Made by a program: the position numbers and the translations under genes
From: Flavobacterium pectinovorum
GTDB lineage: Bacteria; Bacteroidota; Bacteroidia; Flavobacteriales; Flavobacteriaceae
DNA: 64,000 nt
Assembly (NCBI RefSeq): GCF_900142715.1
Contig: NZ_FRBX01000005.1
Span: 310,001-374,000, forward strand
Reading direction: 5' to 3'
Part shown: in pieces, positions 43,169 to 52,196 of the stretch
How positions within the stretch are numbered: the stretch's first letter is position 1
How the letters are laid out: every line of letters starts with the position of its first letter
The notes under the pieces: generated by a model
What the model was told of the DNA's origin: nothing
The model's input: only the letters and a program-made list of their open reading frames with translations
Databases searched by the model: none

Positions 43169-45145
43169 CTAAAATAAACTTTCGTCGACTATATTAGGCA
43201 AAGTTACTTTTAATAAAGGCTGAACTTCCATCGCTCTTTTTATAGCAAAAATAGCTTCGTCATTTCTTGCCCAGCTTCGTCTTGAAATTCCGTTGTTAAC
43301 ATCCCAGAAAAGCATTGATGCTAAACGCTTTGAAGCCTCTTTAGAACCATCAAGAACCATACCAAATCCGCCGTTTATAACCTCTCCCCAGCCAACTCCG
43401 CCACCGTTATGAATCGATACCCAGGTTGCACCTCTAAAGCTGTCGCCAATCACATTTTGAATTGCCATATCAGCCGTAAAACGAGAGCCGTCATAAATGT
43501 TAGAAGTCTCTCTGTAAGGAGAATCCGTTCCCGAAACGTCGTGATGATCACGACCTAAAACAACAGTTCCAATTTCGCCTTTTGCAATTGCCTGATTAAA
43601 AGCTTCGGCAATTTTAATTCTACCTTCGGCATCAGCATACAGAATTCTGGCTTGAGAACCCACAACCAGTTTATTTTCCTGTGCGCCTTTGATCCATTTG
43701 ATATTATCCTGCATTTGCTGCTGAATTTCATTTGGAGAAGTTTTCGCTAATTCTTCTAAAACCTGACTTGCAATAGTATCTGTTTTTTGTAAATCTTCCG
43801 GTTTTCCGGAGGTACAAACCCATCTAAAAGGCCCAAAACCATAATCAAAACACATTGGTCCCATAATATCCTGCACATAACTTGGATATTTAAAATCGAT
43901 GTTGTTTTCTGCCATTACATCAGCACCGGCGCGTGAAGCTTCTAATAAAAAAGCATTTCCATAATCGAAAAAGTACGTTCCTTTTGCAGTATGTTTATTT
44001 ATTGCTTTCGCTTGACGACGTAACGATTCCTGAACTTTTTCTTTGAATAAACCAGGATTATTGGCCATCATTTCGTTGGCTTCTTCGAAAGAAATTCCAA
44101 CAGGATAATAACCGCCAGCCCAAGGATTATGCAATGAAGTCTGATCAGATCCCAAATCAATTTTGATGTTTTCTTTGTCGAAACATTCCCAAACATCAAC
44201 TACATTTCCTAAATAAGCAATCGAAACCACTTCTTTATTGGCTTTCGCCGAATTGACTCTTTTTACCAATTCTTCTGTTGAAGTTACGATTTCATTAATC
44301 CAGCCTTGTTCGTGACGGATTTTGGTGATTTTGGGATTTACTTCGGCGCAGACCGTAATACAACCTGCAATATTTCCGGCTTTTGGCTGCGCGCCAGACA
44401 TTCCGCCAAGACCTGAAGTCACAAAAAGATTTCCTTCAGGATTTAATTTTATTTTTCTGAAACCATTCAAAACCGTAATTGTAGTTCCGTGTACAATTCC
44501 CTGTGGGCCAATATACATATAACTTCCCGCCGTCATTTGTCCGTATTGCGAAACGCCCAAAGCATTCATTTTTTCCCAATCGTCCGGTTTTGAGTAATTC
44601 GGGATAACCATTCCGTTGGTAACCACAACTCTTGGCGCTTCAGCATGTGAAGGAAATAATCCCATCGGATGCCCTGAATACATCGTTAAAGTCTGCTCAT
44701 CTGTCATTTCAGACAAATACTGCATGGTTAATAAATATTGCGCCCAGTTCTGAAAAACAGCTCCGTTTCCGCCATACGTAATCAATTCATGCGGATGCTG
44801 CGCCACAGCATAATCCAGATTGTTCTGAATCATGTGCATAATCGCTTTTGCCTGCAATGATTTTCCAGGATATTCGTCAATTGGTCTCGCATACATTCTG
44901 TAATCCGGACGCAAACGATACATATAGATACGTCCGTATTTTTCTAATTCTTCTGAGAATTCCTGAATTAATTCAGCGTGATGTTTGGCTTCAAAATAAC
45001 GTAATGCATTTTTTAGAGCTAGTTTTTTTTCTTCTGCCGAAAGAATTTCTTTTCGTTTTGGCGCGTGATTAATCGCTAAATCGTATTGTTTTTTTGGAGG
45101 TAATATCGTTGGAATTCCCTGTTGTATTTCTTCTTTGAAAGTCAT
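43169..45145 (-). CDS. hutU: Urocanate hydratase
   Basis: 658 residues, the long form found in Bacteroidota (the Pseudomonas enzyme is about 555). The NAD-binding segment TSGLGGMSGAQPKAGNIAGC, the PMCFDYGFGPFRWVCTSG active-site region, and LGRDHHDVSGTDSPYRET are all family-specific. It converts urocanate to imidazolonepropionate, the second step of histidine degradation. The other hut genes are not adjacent. The ORF ends KVTLPNIVDESLF. Codon use is like that of its neighbours. Confidence 0.95.
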   Translation of the reverse strand: MTFKEEIQQGIPTILPPKKQYDLAINHAPKRKEILSAEEKKLALKNALRYFEAKHHAELIQEFSEELEKYGRIYMYRLRPDYRMYARPIDEYPGKSLQAKAIMHMIQNNLDYAVAQHPHELITYGGNGAVFQNWAQYLLTMQYLSEMTDEQTLTMYSGHPMGLFPSHAEAPRVVVTNGMVIPNYSKPDDWEKMNALGVSQYGQMTAGSYMYIGPQGIVHGTTITVLNGFRKIKLNPEGNLFVTSGLGGMSGAQPKAGNIAGCITVCAEVNPKITKIRHEQGWINEIVTSTEELVKRVNSAKANKEVVSIAYLGNVVDVWECFDKENIKIDLGSDQTSLHNPWAGGYYPVGISFEEANEMMANNPGLFKEKVQESLRRQAKAINKHTAKGTYFFDYGNAFLLEASRAGADVMAENNIDFKYPSYVQDIMGPMCFDYGFGPFRWVCTSGKPEDLQKTDTIASQVLEELAKTSPNEIQQQMQDNIKWIKGAQENKLVVGSQARILYADAEGRIKIAEAFNQAIAKGEIGTVVLGRDHHDVSGTDSPYRETSNIYDGSRFTADMAIQNVIGDSFRGATWVSIHNGGGVGWGEVINGGFGMVLDGSKEASKRLASMLFWDVNNGISRRSWARNDEAIFAIKRAMEVQPLLKVTLPNIVDESLF

Positions 45146-45206
45146 TTTTTTAAAGGTGCTAAGTTGCTAAGATATTTTAGTTAGATTAACAACAGATTAA
45201 TTTGTT

Positions 45207-45449
45207 TTTTTATTATGTCGCTCCGCTGGACTAAAGTTTTAGATTGTTGATTTTAGATTTTTGCAAAACGTAAGATTCAACATCTGAAATTATTATATGT
45301 TTTATTATGTCGCCCCGCTGGGGCTAAAATTCTGAATGCTAATTGTATTTCTATAAATATTTCACTCCTCTGGAGTTAGCCTTGGAAAGGCGTAATATTT
45401 ATAGAAAACAATATGCGTCAATTAATAAAGCTCCATTGGAGCGAAATAT
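45207..45449. repeat. Cluster of CTCC-GGAG hairpin repeats with a nested cruciform
   Basis: The 517-base hutU-upstream gap contains four units: ATGTCGCTCCGCTGGACTAAAG (~45215-45236), TCGCCCCGCTGGGGCTAAA (45310-45328), CACTCCTCTGGAGTTAG (45363-45379) and inverted AAAGCTCCATTGGAGCGAAA (45427-45446). A perfect 14-bp inverted repeat TTTCTATAAATATT (45348-45361) / AATATTTATAGAAA (45394-45407) encloses the third unit and a CCTTGGAAAGG hairpin. The remainder of the gap (45470-45662) is AATTGACACATT-type low-complexity words. No ORF. Confidence 0.7.
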
Positions 45450-45662
45450 CTATCAATATTCAACCTGAAAATAATTATCTAATCATCAAATTGACACATT
45501 TTCTAATTAAAAACTAGGGATAACGAATATCCGACCTATGATAGGATTTGTAGATCCTAATTCTAAATTTTCTTGAGCGAATATCCATATGTAATTTTAG
45601 ATTTTAGATTGATGATTTTAGATTTTCGAATTATCTAATTGACACATTTTTAGATTATCTAA

Positions 45663-46637
45663 TTAAAAATAAACATCTTCATTAACACAAAACGGCATTT
45701 TTTTATTTTCAAAAAGCGCTATTATATTTTGTGCGGCGCAAACTGCCATTGCATTTCTGGCTTCGTATGTTGCGGAACCAATATGTGGCAAAATACAACA
45801 ATTTGGCAATGATAATAAAGGATTGTCTTTTTTCATGGGTTCCGGATTAGTAACGTCAAGTCCCGCGCCCCAGATTATATTATTGGTCAGGGCATGAAAC
45901 AAATCGTCTTCATTATGGAATTTTCCCCTTGCTGTGTTGATGAAAATAGAACTAGGTTTCATTTTTGCAAAAGCACTTTTATTAAAAAGTTCATTATTTT
46001 CTTCTGTATAATTAGAATGAACACTCAAAACATCACTTTTTGCAAGTAAAGTTTCAAAATCTACCAACTCCGTATTAAGTTCATTTTCGGCATTTTCATT
46101 ATGAGAACGATTGTGGTAAATGATATTCATTCCGAAGGCGGCTTTGCATTTTTGGGCCATTTCAAAACCAATTCTGCCCAAACCGAATATCCCGAGTGTT
46201 TTGCCGTAGAGTTCTTGTCCTAAATTTGCCAAAGGATTAAAACTTCCCCATTCTCCGTTTATAATTTTTTTATGATTGTAAAATGACTTTCGGGCAACGC
46301 TTTGCATCAATAAAAAAGCAATATCCGAAGTTGCTCTGCTTAAAACATCAGGCGTGTTTCCCACAGGTATTTTTCGACTATTTGCTGATGAAATATTTAC
46401 AGCATCAAATCCAACAGAAAATAAAGCGATACCTTTTAAATTAGGGCATTGCTGAAAAAAATCTTCATCAAAATTATTGGTTCCAACATTAAGAAGCGCA
46501 TCATTTTCCTGACAGATTTTGATGAATTCATCTCTTGATAATACATTCTCAGTTGGATTTATGGTAAGTTTGATGCCTTTTTCCCGAAGTAATACAATGC
46601 CGGCCTCTGGTATATTTTTATTTATAAAAACGTTCAT
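45663..46637 (-). CDS. D-isomer-specific 2-hydroxyacid dehydrogenase
   Basis: 324 residues. NAD(P)-binding Rossmann motif GKTLGIFGLGRIGFEMAQKC near residue 145, followed by catalytic Arg in INTARGKFHNEDDL, Glu in DVTNPEP and His in LPHIGSATYEARNAM. This is the glyoxylate/hydroxypyruvate reductase (GhrB/GyaR-like) group. Exact substrate unknown. It lies alone between two repeat-rich gaps, next to the DUF5522 small gene on the same strand. Confidence 0.9.
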   Translation of the reverse strand: MNVFINKNIPEAGIVLLREKGIKLTINPTENVLSRDEFIKICQENDALLNVGTNNFDEDFFQQCPNLKGIALFSVGFDAVNISSANSRKIPVGNTPDVLSRATSDIAFLLMQSVARKSFYNHKKIINGEWGSFNPLANLGQELYGKTLGIFGLGRIGFEMAQKCKAAFGMNIIYHNRSHNENAENELNTELVDFETLLAKSDVLSVHSNYTEENNELFNKSAFAKMKPSSIFINTARGKFHNEDDLFHALTNNIIWGAGLDVTNPEPMKKDNPLLSLPNCCILPHIGSATYEARNAMAVCAAQNIIALFENKKMPFCVNEDVYF

Positions 46638-46786
46638 TTTTGTTTAGATTTTTAGATGTTAGATAGTTAGACTTCTTAGATTTTTTTGAAGTTGAAAATC
46701 ATATCTATCTTTAATGAGGTTAGTTTAATTTAAAATTTACTTTCAATAATTATCTAATTATCAAATTGGCACATTTTCTAATTAGA

Positions 46787-46963
46787 TTATTTTCTAATCC
46801 TGCCTGTATTTTTATCAAACCCGTACGGACAATGACGGCAGCCGCTTTTACAGCAATAACCGCGTTTTAAATGGTGTTTTTCGGTAAAGCATTTATAACC
46901 TTCGGGCGTATAGTAAAAATCTTCACCTTCGATTAATTTATTTTCATTACTTTGCTCTTTCAT
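46787..46963 (-). CDS. DUF5522 small Cys-rich protein, 58 aa
   Basis: ATG 46961-46963 to TAA 46787-46789. The sequence begins MKEQSNENKLIEGEDFYYTP, continues EGYKCFTEKHHLKRGYCC and ends KSGCRHCPYGFDKN with GRIRK. The spacing CC-x3-C-x2-C-PYG is the signature of DUF5522, a Bacteroidota family with a likely metal-binding Cys cluster. No signal peptide, so cytoplasmic. It may follow the plus-strand-divergent promoter region near 46970-47070, shared with the membrane protein gene. Function unknown. Confidence 0.85.
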   Translation of the reverse strand: MKEQSNENKLIEGEDFYYTPEGYKCFTEKHHLKRGYCCKSGCRHCPYGFDKNTGRIRK

Positions 46964-47077
46964 AAATCTGCTTTCGGTTGTATTTTTATTTCTTTAAAAA
47001 TCAAAAATAAATAATTGATTATGATTTTAATGAAATCTCATAATTTTATATCCACAAATTTATAAACTTTACAGCTA

Positions 47078-47413
47078 ATGTTTCTGATTGTTGCTAAATA
47101 TTTAATTCCGAAAGGATATCGCGGAATGGCTGTGTTTCCGTTTGTATTGATGAAATATGATTTGGATAAAGTAAATAAGATTTTTGTGAACCATGAAAAG
47201 ATTCATTTGAAACAACAAAAAGAAATGCTGATTCTACCTTTTTTTATCTGGTATTTCCTGGAATATTTATTCCGCTTAATTCAGTATAAAAACAAGGATT
47301 TGGCTTATCGAAATATTAGTTTTGAAAGAGAAGCTTACGCAAAAGAAACCGATTTAAACTATTTGAAAAACCGATCTTTTTTTCAGTTTCTAAAATATAT
47401 CAAATTAAAATAA
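47078..47413 (+). CDS. Small membrane protein with HExxH motif, 111 aa
   Basis: NHEKIHLKQQKEML at residues 38-51 contains HExxH (39-43), followed by a membrane helix (LPFFIWYFLEYLFRLI, ~53-68) and an acidic/aromatic NISFEREAYAKE segment. The layout His-Glu-x-x-His, helix, Glu resembles the core of M48/M56-type membrane metallopeptidases, but at 111 residues it would be a minimal version. The stop is seven bases before the next start, so it is in an operon with the PLP enzyme and the muramidase. Protease activity is conjecture. Confidence 0.7.
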   Translation: MFLIVAKYLIPKGYRGMAVFPFVLMKYDLDKVNKIFVNHEKIHLKQQKEMLILPFFIWYFLEYLFRLIQYKNKDLAYRNISFEREAYAKETDLNYLKNRSFFQFLKYIKLK

Positions 47414-47420
47414 ATCCATT

Positions 47421-48317
47421 TTGAACCAGAATATCAATATCAATTTTCCTAATGATATTTCTTTGACAATAAAGCGCGAAGACTTAAATCATCCGTTTAT
47501 TTCAGGGAATAAATTAAGAAAATTAAAATACAATTTACTTCAGGCGAAAGCCGAAAACAAAACCACTTTGCTCACTTTTGGCGGTGCTTTTTCGAATCAT
47601 ATCGCTGCGGTTGCGTATGCGGGAAAAGAGCAGGGTTTTAAAACTATTGGAGTTATTCGCGGTGATGAACTTTTTGATAAAATTGAAGAAAACCCGACCC
47701 TGAAATTTGCTCAGGAAAACGGAATGAAATTTGAGTTTATTTCAAGAGAAGATTATCGAAATAAAAGTGAAATTTCTTTTATAGAAAAATTAAAAGAAAA
47801 GTTTGGTGATTTTTATTTAGTTCCCGAAGGCGGCACAAATGAATTGGCTGTAAAAGGCTGTGAAGAGATTTTGACAGATGAAGATGCGGTTTTTAATTAC
47901 GTTTGCTGCGCTGTTGGAACAGGCGGAACTATTTCGGGACTAATAAATAGTGCATTGCCAAATCAGAAAATTTTAGGGTTTCCGGCGTTAAAAGGTAACT
48001 TTTTAATCGATGAAATTCGTATTTTTGCACAAAAAGATAACTGGGAATTAATTTCTGACTATCATTTTGGAGGTTATGGCAAGATAAATTTAGAATTAAT
48101 TGAATTTATTAATGCTTTTTTTGACGAAAATAAAGTACCCTTAGATCCAATTTATACAGGAAAGATGTTTTTTGGCGTTATAGATTTAATCTCTAAAAAA
48201 TATTTTCCTCCGCATTCAAAAATTTTACTCATTCACACAGGCGGATTGCAGGGAATTGAAGGAATGAATTTAAAATTGAAGCAGAAGAAATTACCAATAC
48301 TCAAAACGAATGTTTAA
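47421..48317 (+). CDS. ACC deaminase / D-cysteine desulfhydrase family PLP enzyme
   Basis: 298 residues starting at TTG 47421, since no ATG is nearby and the first residues (NQNININFPNDISLTIKRED) already match the family. PLP Lys is in ISGNKLRKLKY. TFGGAFSNHIAAVAYAGKE, PEGGTNELAVKGCEE and CAVGTGGTISGL are the conserved cofactor loops. The family includes 1-aminocyclopropane-1-carboxylate deaminase and D-cysteine desulfhydrase; which one this is cannot be settled, though in Flavobacteria the latter type is more likely. Its end overlaps the muramidase gene by eight bases. Confidence 0.85.
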   Translation: MNQNININFPNDISLTIKREDLNHPFISGNKLRKLKYNLLQAKAENKTTLLTFGGAFSNHIAAVAYAGKEQGFKTIGVIRGDELFDKIEENPTLKFAQENGMKFEFISREDYRNKSEISFIEKLKEKFGDFYLVPEGGTNELAVKGCEEILTDEDAVFNYVCCAVGTGGTISGLINSALPNQKILGFPALKGNFLIDEIRIFAQKDNWELISDYHFGGYGKINLELIEFINAFFDENKVPLDPIYTGKMFFGVIDLISKKYFPPHSKILLIHTGGLQGIEGMNLKLKQKKLPILKTNV

Positions 48318-49215
48318 AAAAATTATAATACTTTTTATAATAGCAGCTTTGGCAAGTTGTTCTTCGAGTAAACCGGCGATTGCAACAACTAAAAAAGCAG
48401 CGTCAGTGCAGAAACCGAGGGTGGCGACTACTAAAAAAACGACCGATTCAAGACCAACTGTAAAAAAATATCCAACTACAAATAATACAACTGAGGTTAT
48501 TCAGTCTACTTCAAAAACAGTTGTAACCAGCAATGTAATTACCGATTATGTTTTGCAATACAAAGATATTGCAATGGGAAATATGCAAAAATATGGCATT
48601 CCGGCAAGTATTATTCTGGCTCAGGGAATTTTAGAATCGGGAGCCGGTAAAGGCGATTTAGCAATGGAAGCCAATAATCATTTCGGAATAAAATGCCATA
48701 AAGACTGGTTGGGAGAAAGTGTTCGGCATGATGATGATTCCTCTCAGGAATGTTTCAGGAAATATACAGAAGCTTCAGAATCTTATAAAGACCACGCCTT
48801 ATTTTTGGTTGGAAAAAACAGATATGCAACTTTATTTACTTACGAAAAAGACGATTATAAAGCCTGGGCAAAAGGCTTAAGAGCTGCAGGTTATGCCACA
48901 GATCCTAATTATCCGGATAAATTAATAAGTTATATCGAGCGTTATAATCTGCATCAATACGATTGTCAGGTAACGGGAAAAAATTACAAACCTTTTGATA
49001 AATCAGTTGCGAGTTCAACTTCAACTAAAACTAATTCGAGTTCAACCAAAAGTTCTAATTCAAATTCAGACGATCCCAATTTATACGAAGTTCAACAAGG
49101 AGATACATTATATTCGATTTCAAAAAAATTCAATTTATTGGTTGATGATTTGAAGAGAAAAAATAATCTTTCAGACAACGCACTTTCAATTGGACAAAAG
49201 TTGAAAGTGAAATAA
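48310..49215 (+). CDS. Glucosaminidase-domain lipoprotein with LysM
   Basis: 301 residues. Lipoprotein signal MFKKIIILFIIAALASC (Cys 17), a Lys/Thr/Ser linker to ~75, and a glucosaminidase (GH73) domain at ~80-225 with GIPASIILAQGILESGAGKG and NNHFGIKCHKDW. The catalytic Glu is expected in the ILESGAG segment. After a Ser/Thr-rich linker comes a C-terminal LysM (LYEVQQGDTLYSISKKFNL ... IGQKLKVK). It should cleave peptidoglycan from the outer-membrane or periplasmic side. Translationally coupled to the PLP enzyme. Confidence 0.93.
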   Translation: MFKKIIILFIIAALASCSSSKPAIATTKKAASVQKPRVATTKKTTDSRPTVKKYPTTNNTTEVIQSTSKTVVTSNVITDYVLQYKDIAMGNMQKYGIPASIILAQGILESGAGKGDLAMEANNHFGIKCHKDWLGESVRHDDDSSQECFRKYTEASESYKDHALFLVGKNRYATLFTYEKDDYKAWAKGLRAAGYATDPNYPDKLISYIERYNLHQYDCQVTGKNYKPFDKSVASSTSTKTNSSSTKSSNSNSDDPNLYEVQQGDTLYSISKKFNLLVDDLKRKNNLSDNALSIGQKLKVK

Positions 49216-49312
49216 ATTATATAAAATCAAAAAATACAAATAGATATTGGATTAGTCTGCTTCAAAAATCTAAGAAGTCTAACGATCTAAAATCTAAAAA
49301 TCTAAAATAAAA

Positions 49313-50599
49313 ATGATCTATAAAAGAAGTAGTCAGCTTTTTGCTGAAGCAGAAAAAGTAATTCCGGGAGGAGTAAATTCGCCAGTAAGAGCCTTTAAAG
49401 CAGTTGGAGGAACTCCTATTTTTGTAAAAAGTGCCAAAGGTGCTTATTTGTATGATGAAGACGGAAATAAATTAATAGATTATATCAATTCTTGGGGACC
49501 AATGGTTTTGGGTCACGCGTATCAGCCCGTTGTTGATGCCGTAATCGAAAAAGCAAAACTGGGAACCTCATTTGGGATGCCGACAGAACTAGAAACTCAA
49601 ATCGCTGCTTTGGCTGTTTCTATGGTTCCGAATATTGATAAAATAAGATTTGTAAATTCAGGTACAGAAGCTTGTATGAGTGCTATTCGTCTGGCTCGCG
49701 GATTTACCAAAAGAGATAAAATTATCAAATTTGGAGGTTGTTACCACGGACATTCTGATTCATTTTTGATTCAGGCTGGGAGTGGAGCCGTAACTTTTGG
49801 ATCTCCAAATAGTCCGGGCGTTACAGAAGGAACTGCAAAAGATACTTTGTTGGCAAAATACAATGATTTAGAGAATGTAAAAACTTTAATCGAAGCCAAT
49901 AAAAACGAAATCGCAGCAATTATAATTGAGCCGGTTGCCGGAAATATGGGCTGTATTCCACCTCAAAAAGGTTTCTTGCAAGGCTTAAGAGATTTGTGTA
50001 CCGCAAACGGAATTTTATTAATTTTTGATGAGGTAATGACAGGTTTCCGTTTGGCTCGTGGCGGAGTTCAGGAATTGTATAATATCAATGCTGATATCGT
50101 TACTTTCGGAAAAGTGATTGGTGGAGGTTTGCCTGTTGGCGCTTTTGCTGCACGAGAAGAAATCATGAATTATTTGGCGCCACTTGGTCCGGTTTATCAG
50201 GCAGGAACATTGTCTGGAAATCCTTTAGCAATGGCTGCAGGATTGGCAATGTTGCAATCGTTAGATAATGACCGCGCTATTTTTACCCGTTTAGAAGAAA
50301 AAACAGCTTATCTGGAAGCAGGAATAGATAAAGTTTTAAAAGCAAATAATATTGTTTTCACCATCAATAGAGTAGGTTCGATGATTTCGGTACATTTTGA
50401 TGAAAATCCGGTTGTCGATTTTCAAACGGCTGCAAAAGGAGACAATGAAACGTTTAAGAAATTCTTCCACGGATTATTAAACGAAGGTGTTTATATCGCG
50501 CCATCTGCATACGAAACCTGGTTTATAACAGATGCATTAACGTATGAAGATTTAGATTTTACAATAAATGCAATTGACAAAGTTTCAAAGACATTTTAA
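49313..50599 (+). CDS. hemL: Glutamate-1-semialdehyde 2,1-aminomutase
   Basis: 428 residues, normal length. PGGVNSPVRAFKAVGGTP at the start, VNSGTEACMSAIRLARG, YHGHSDSFL, FDEVMTGFR, and PLP Lys in TFGKVIGGGLPVGAF. It converts glutamate-1-semialdehyde to 5-aminolevulinate in the C5 heme pathway. The upstream ~97 bases are AATCTAAAATC-type repeats. A perfect terminator follows. Confidence 0.97.
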   Translation: MIYKRSSQLFAEAEKVIPGGVNSPVRAFKAVGGTPIFVKSAKGAYLYDEDGNKLIDYINSWGPMVLGHAYQPVVDAVIEKAKLGTSFGMPTELETQIAALAVSMVPNIDKIRFVNSGTEACMSAIRLARGFTKRDKIIKFGGCYHGHSDSFLIQAGSGAVTFGSPNSPGVTEGTAKDTLLAKYNDLENVKTLIEANKNEIAAIIIEPVAGNMGCIPPQKGFLQGLRDLCTANGILLIFDEVMTGFRLARGGVQELYNINADIVTFGKVIGGGLPVGAFAAREEIMNYLAPLGPVYQAGTLSGNPLAMAAGLAMLQSLDNDRAIFTRLEEKTAYLEAGIDKVLKANNIVFTINRVGSMISVHFDENPVVDFQTAAKGDNETFKKFFHGLLNEGVYIAPSAYETWFITDALTYEDLDFTINAIDKVSKTF

Positions 50600-50606
50600 T
50601 AAATCA

Positions 50607-50636
50607 AAAAAGAGGCTTTAAAAGCCTCTTTTTTTT
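50607..50636. terminator. Bidirectional terminator after hemL
   Basis: AAAGAGGCTTTAAAAGCCTCTTT with A tract before and T tract after; shared by the convergent gene on the minus strand. Confidence 0.9.
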
Positions 50637-50644
50637 GATCTCAC

Positions 50645-51385
50645 TTACATTTTATCTTTTCTGTGATCTTTCATTTTGTCTTTGTGTTCTTTTTTAATTG
50701 CTTCCCATTTTTTGTATTGGTCGGCTGTTAAAATAGATTTCATTTTTGCATCAGTTGCTTTATGATCTTCTTCCATTTGTTTTTTCATAGCTTTTCTTTC
50801 AGCATCAGTTGGTTTTACATCAGAATCTTTTCGGCTCTTTTTCAGCATTTCCATTTTAGTGCTTCTTTCAGATAAAAGTTGACCAACTTGTTTTTGCTGA
50901 TCTGCGTTTAGGTTTAAATCTGTTGTCAATTTTTGCAAATGTGCCTGATTGCGTTCTTGTGGAGATTTCATATCTCTATGACCTTTATGATCTCCTTTTC
51001 CTTTGTGGTCTTTTTTCAAAGCTGTCCATTTTGTGTATTGATCAGCATTTAAAATAGATTTCATTTTAGCATCGTTAGCTGCTTTTTCAGTTTCCATTTG
51101 TTTTTTAAAAGCTTCTCTTTCTGCATCAGTAGGTTTTGTTTTACTGTCTTTTCTGGCAGCTTTAAACTTTTCTGCTTTGGCACTTCTTTCAGCCAATAAT
51201 TGTTTTACCTGATCTTGTTGTTTTTTATCCAGACTCAATTCAGAAGTCAGTTTTTGTAAATGTTTCTCGTTACGTTGTTCCGGAGTTAAATTTTCTCTTT
51301 GATCACGTCCTGATTTCTGATTGATGTCTTGTGCAAAACTTACTACTCCAACGAATAATAAAGCCGCAATAAATAATTTTTTCAT
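50645..51385 (-). CDS. Periplasmic Spy/LTxxQ-like protein with internal duplication
   Basis: 246 residues. Signal peptide MKKLFIAALLFVGVVSFAQ. Two repeats of about 105 residues: LTPEQRNEKHLQKLTSELSL (~33-140) and SPQERNQAHLQKLTTDLNL (~143-240). Each ends in an AKMKSIL-x-ADQY-x-KW segment and is separated by a His/Lys/Gly linker. The DPxxR/LTxxQ helical layout is like that of the Spy/CpxP family. The second gene (51547-51972) has one unit only, so this gene probably arose by duplication. Strongly charged; metal or chaperone roles are guesses. Confidence 0.85.
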   Translation of the reverse strand: MKKLFIAALLFVGVVSFAQDINQKSGRDQRENLTPEQRNEKHLQKLTSELSLDKKQQDQVKQLLAERSAKAEKFKAARKDSKTKPTDAEREAFKKQMETEKAANDAKMKSILNADQYTKWTALKKDHKGKGDHKGHRDMKSPQERNQAHLQKLTTDLNLNADQQKQVGQLLSERSTKMEMLKKSRKDSDVKPTDAERKAMKKQMEEDHKATDAKMKSILTADQYKKWEAIKKEHKDKMKDHRKDKM

Positions 51386-51506
51386 AATTCGTTTTTTTTA
51401 GATTATAGCATTTAGACTTCAAAGAGTTTGCTAAGTTTAATGCGATTGTCAGATTTATCTTTTATTTAACAAAAACTATTAATGAAAATATAAAGTTGAT
51501 AAAGAA

Positions 51507-51535
51507 ATAAAAAAGAGGCTTAATTGCCTCTTTTT
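51507..51535 (-). terminator. Terminator after the single-unit Spy-like gene
   Basis: AAAAAGAGGC, TTAATT, GCCTCTTTTT hairpin, 12 bases below the stop codon; nearly the same stem as after hemL. Confidence 0.85.
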
Positions 51536-51546
51536 ATAAACTATAA

Positions 51547-51972
51547 TTAGTTGTTTTCTTTTTTATATTCTCTCATTTTTTCTCTGGCTTTTTCTTTGTT
51601 TTTTTCTTGCAAAGCATGCCATTTTGTATACTGATCTGCAGTTAAAATAGATTTCATTTTAGCGTCGTTTGCTTCTTTTTCAGCTAGCATTTCTTTTTTA
51701 AAAGCTTCTTTTTCTTCAGCAGTTGGTTTTACATCACTATCTTTTTTTGCCTGACGGGCTTCTTTAAATTTTTCGGCTTTAGCACTTCTTTCAGCCAGTA
51801 ATTGTTTTACCTGAGATTGTTGATTTGCATCTAAACTTAATTCAGAAGTTAATTTTTGCAATTGTTTTTCATTGCGTTGTTCAGGAGTTAATCTTTCTCT
51901 TTTTTGATCAGCATCTTGTGCAAAACTTGCTACTCCAACGAATAACAAAGCTGCAATAAATAATTTTTTCAT
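51547..51972 (-). CDS. Periplasmic Spy/LTxxQ-like protein, single unit
   Basis: 141 residues. Signal peptide MKKLFIAALLFVGVASFAQ, almost identical to that of the neighbour. One helical unit (LTPEQRNEKQLQKLTSELSL ... AKMKSILTADQYTKWHALQ) and a Lys/Glu-rich tail. The upstream sequences of the two genes also match (AAGTCTAA-x-T-x-CTATAA about 30 bases before each ATG), so gene and promoter were duplicated together. Its own terminator separates it from the neighbour. Confidence 0.85.
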   Translation of the reverse strand: MKKLFIAALLFVGVASFAQDADQKRERLTPEQRNEKQLQKLTSELSLDANQQSQVKQLLAERSAKAEKFKEARQAKKDSDVKPTAEEKEAFKKEMLAEKEANDAKMKSILTADQYTKWHALQEKNKEKAREKMREYKKENN

Positions 51973-52196
51973 GATTTGTTTTTTTGAGGTTATAGTAATT
52001 AGACTTTATTCAATTGAATAGGTTTAATCTAATAATCAGAATTGTAGTTTTTAACAAAACGAAAAATGGATTAGCGATATTGTATTTTTATTTTCAATGC
52101 TTTTTTAATTCCGGTGAATCATGATGTTTTACAAGAATAGGTTTTTAAATTTGTTAGTGCATTGACAATTTCAAAATAGAATTACCAGAATAAAAT

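Noticed and set aside
45207..45449. CRISPR array
   Set aside because: Units are few, variable in length, in both orientations and without regular spacers; no cas genes in the window.
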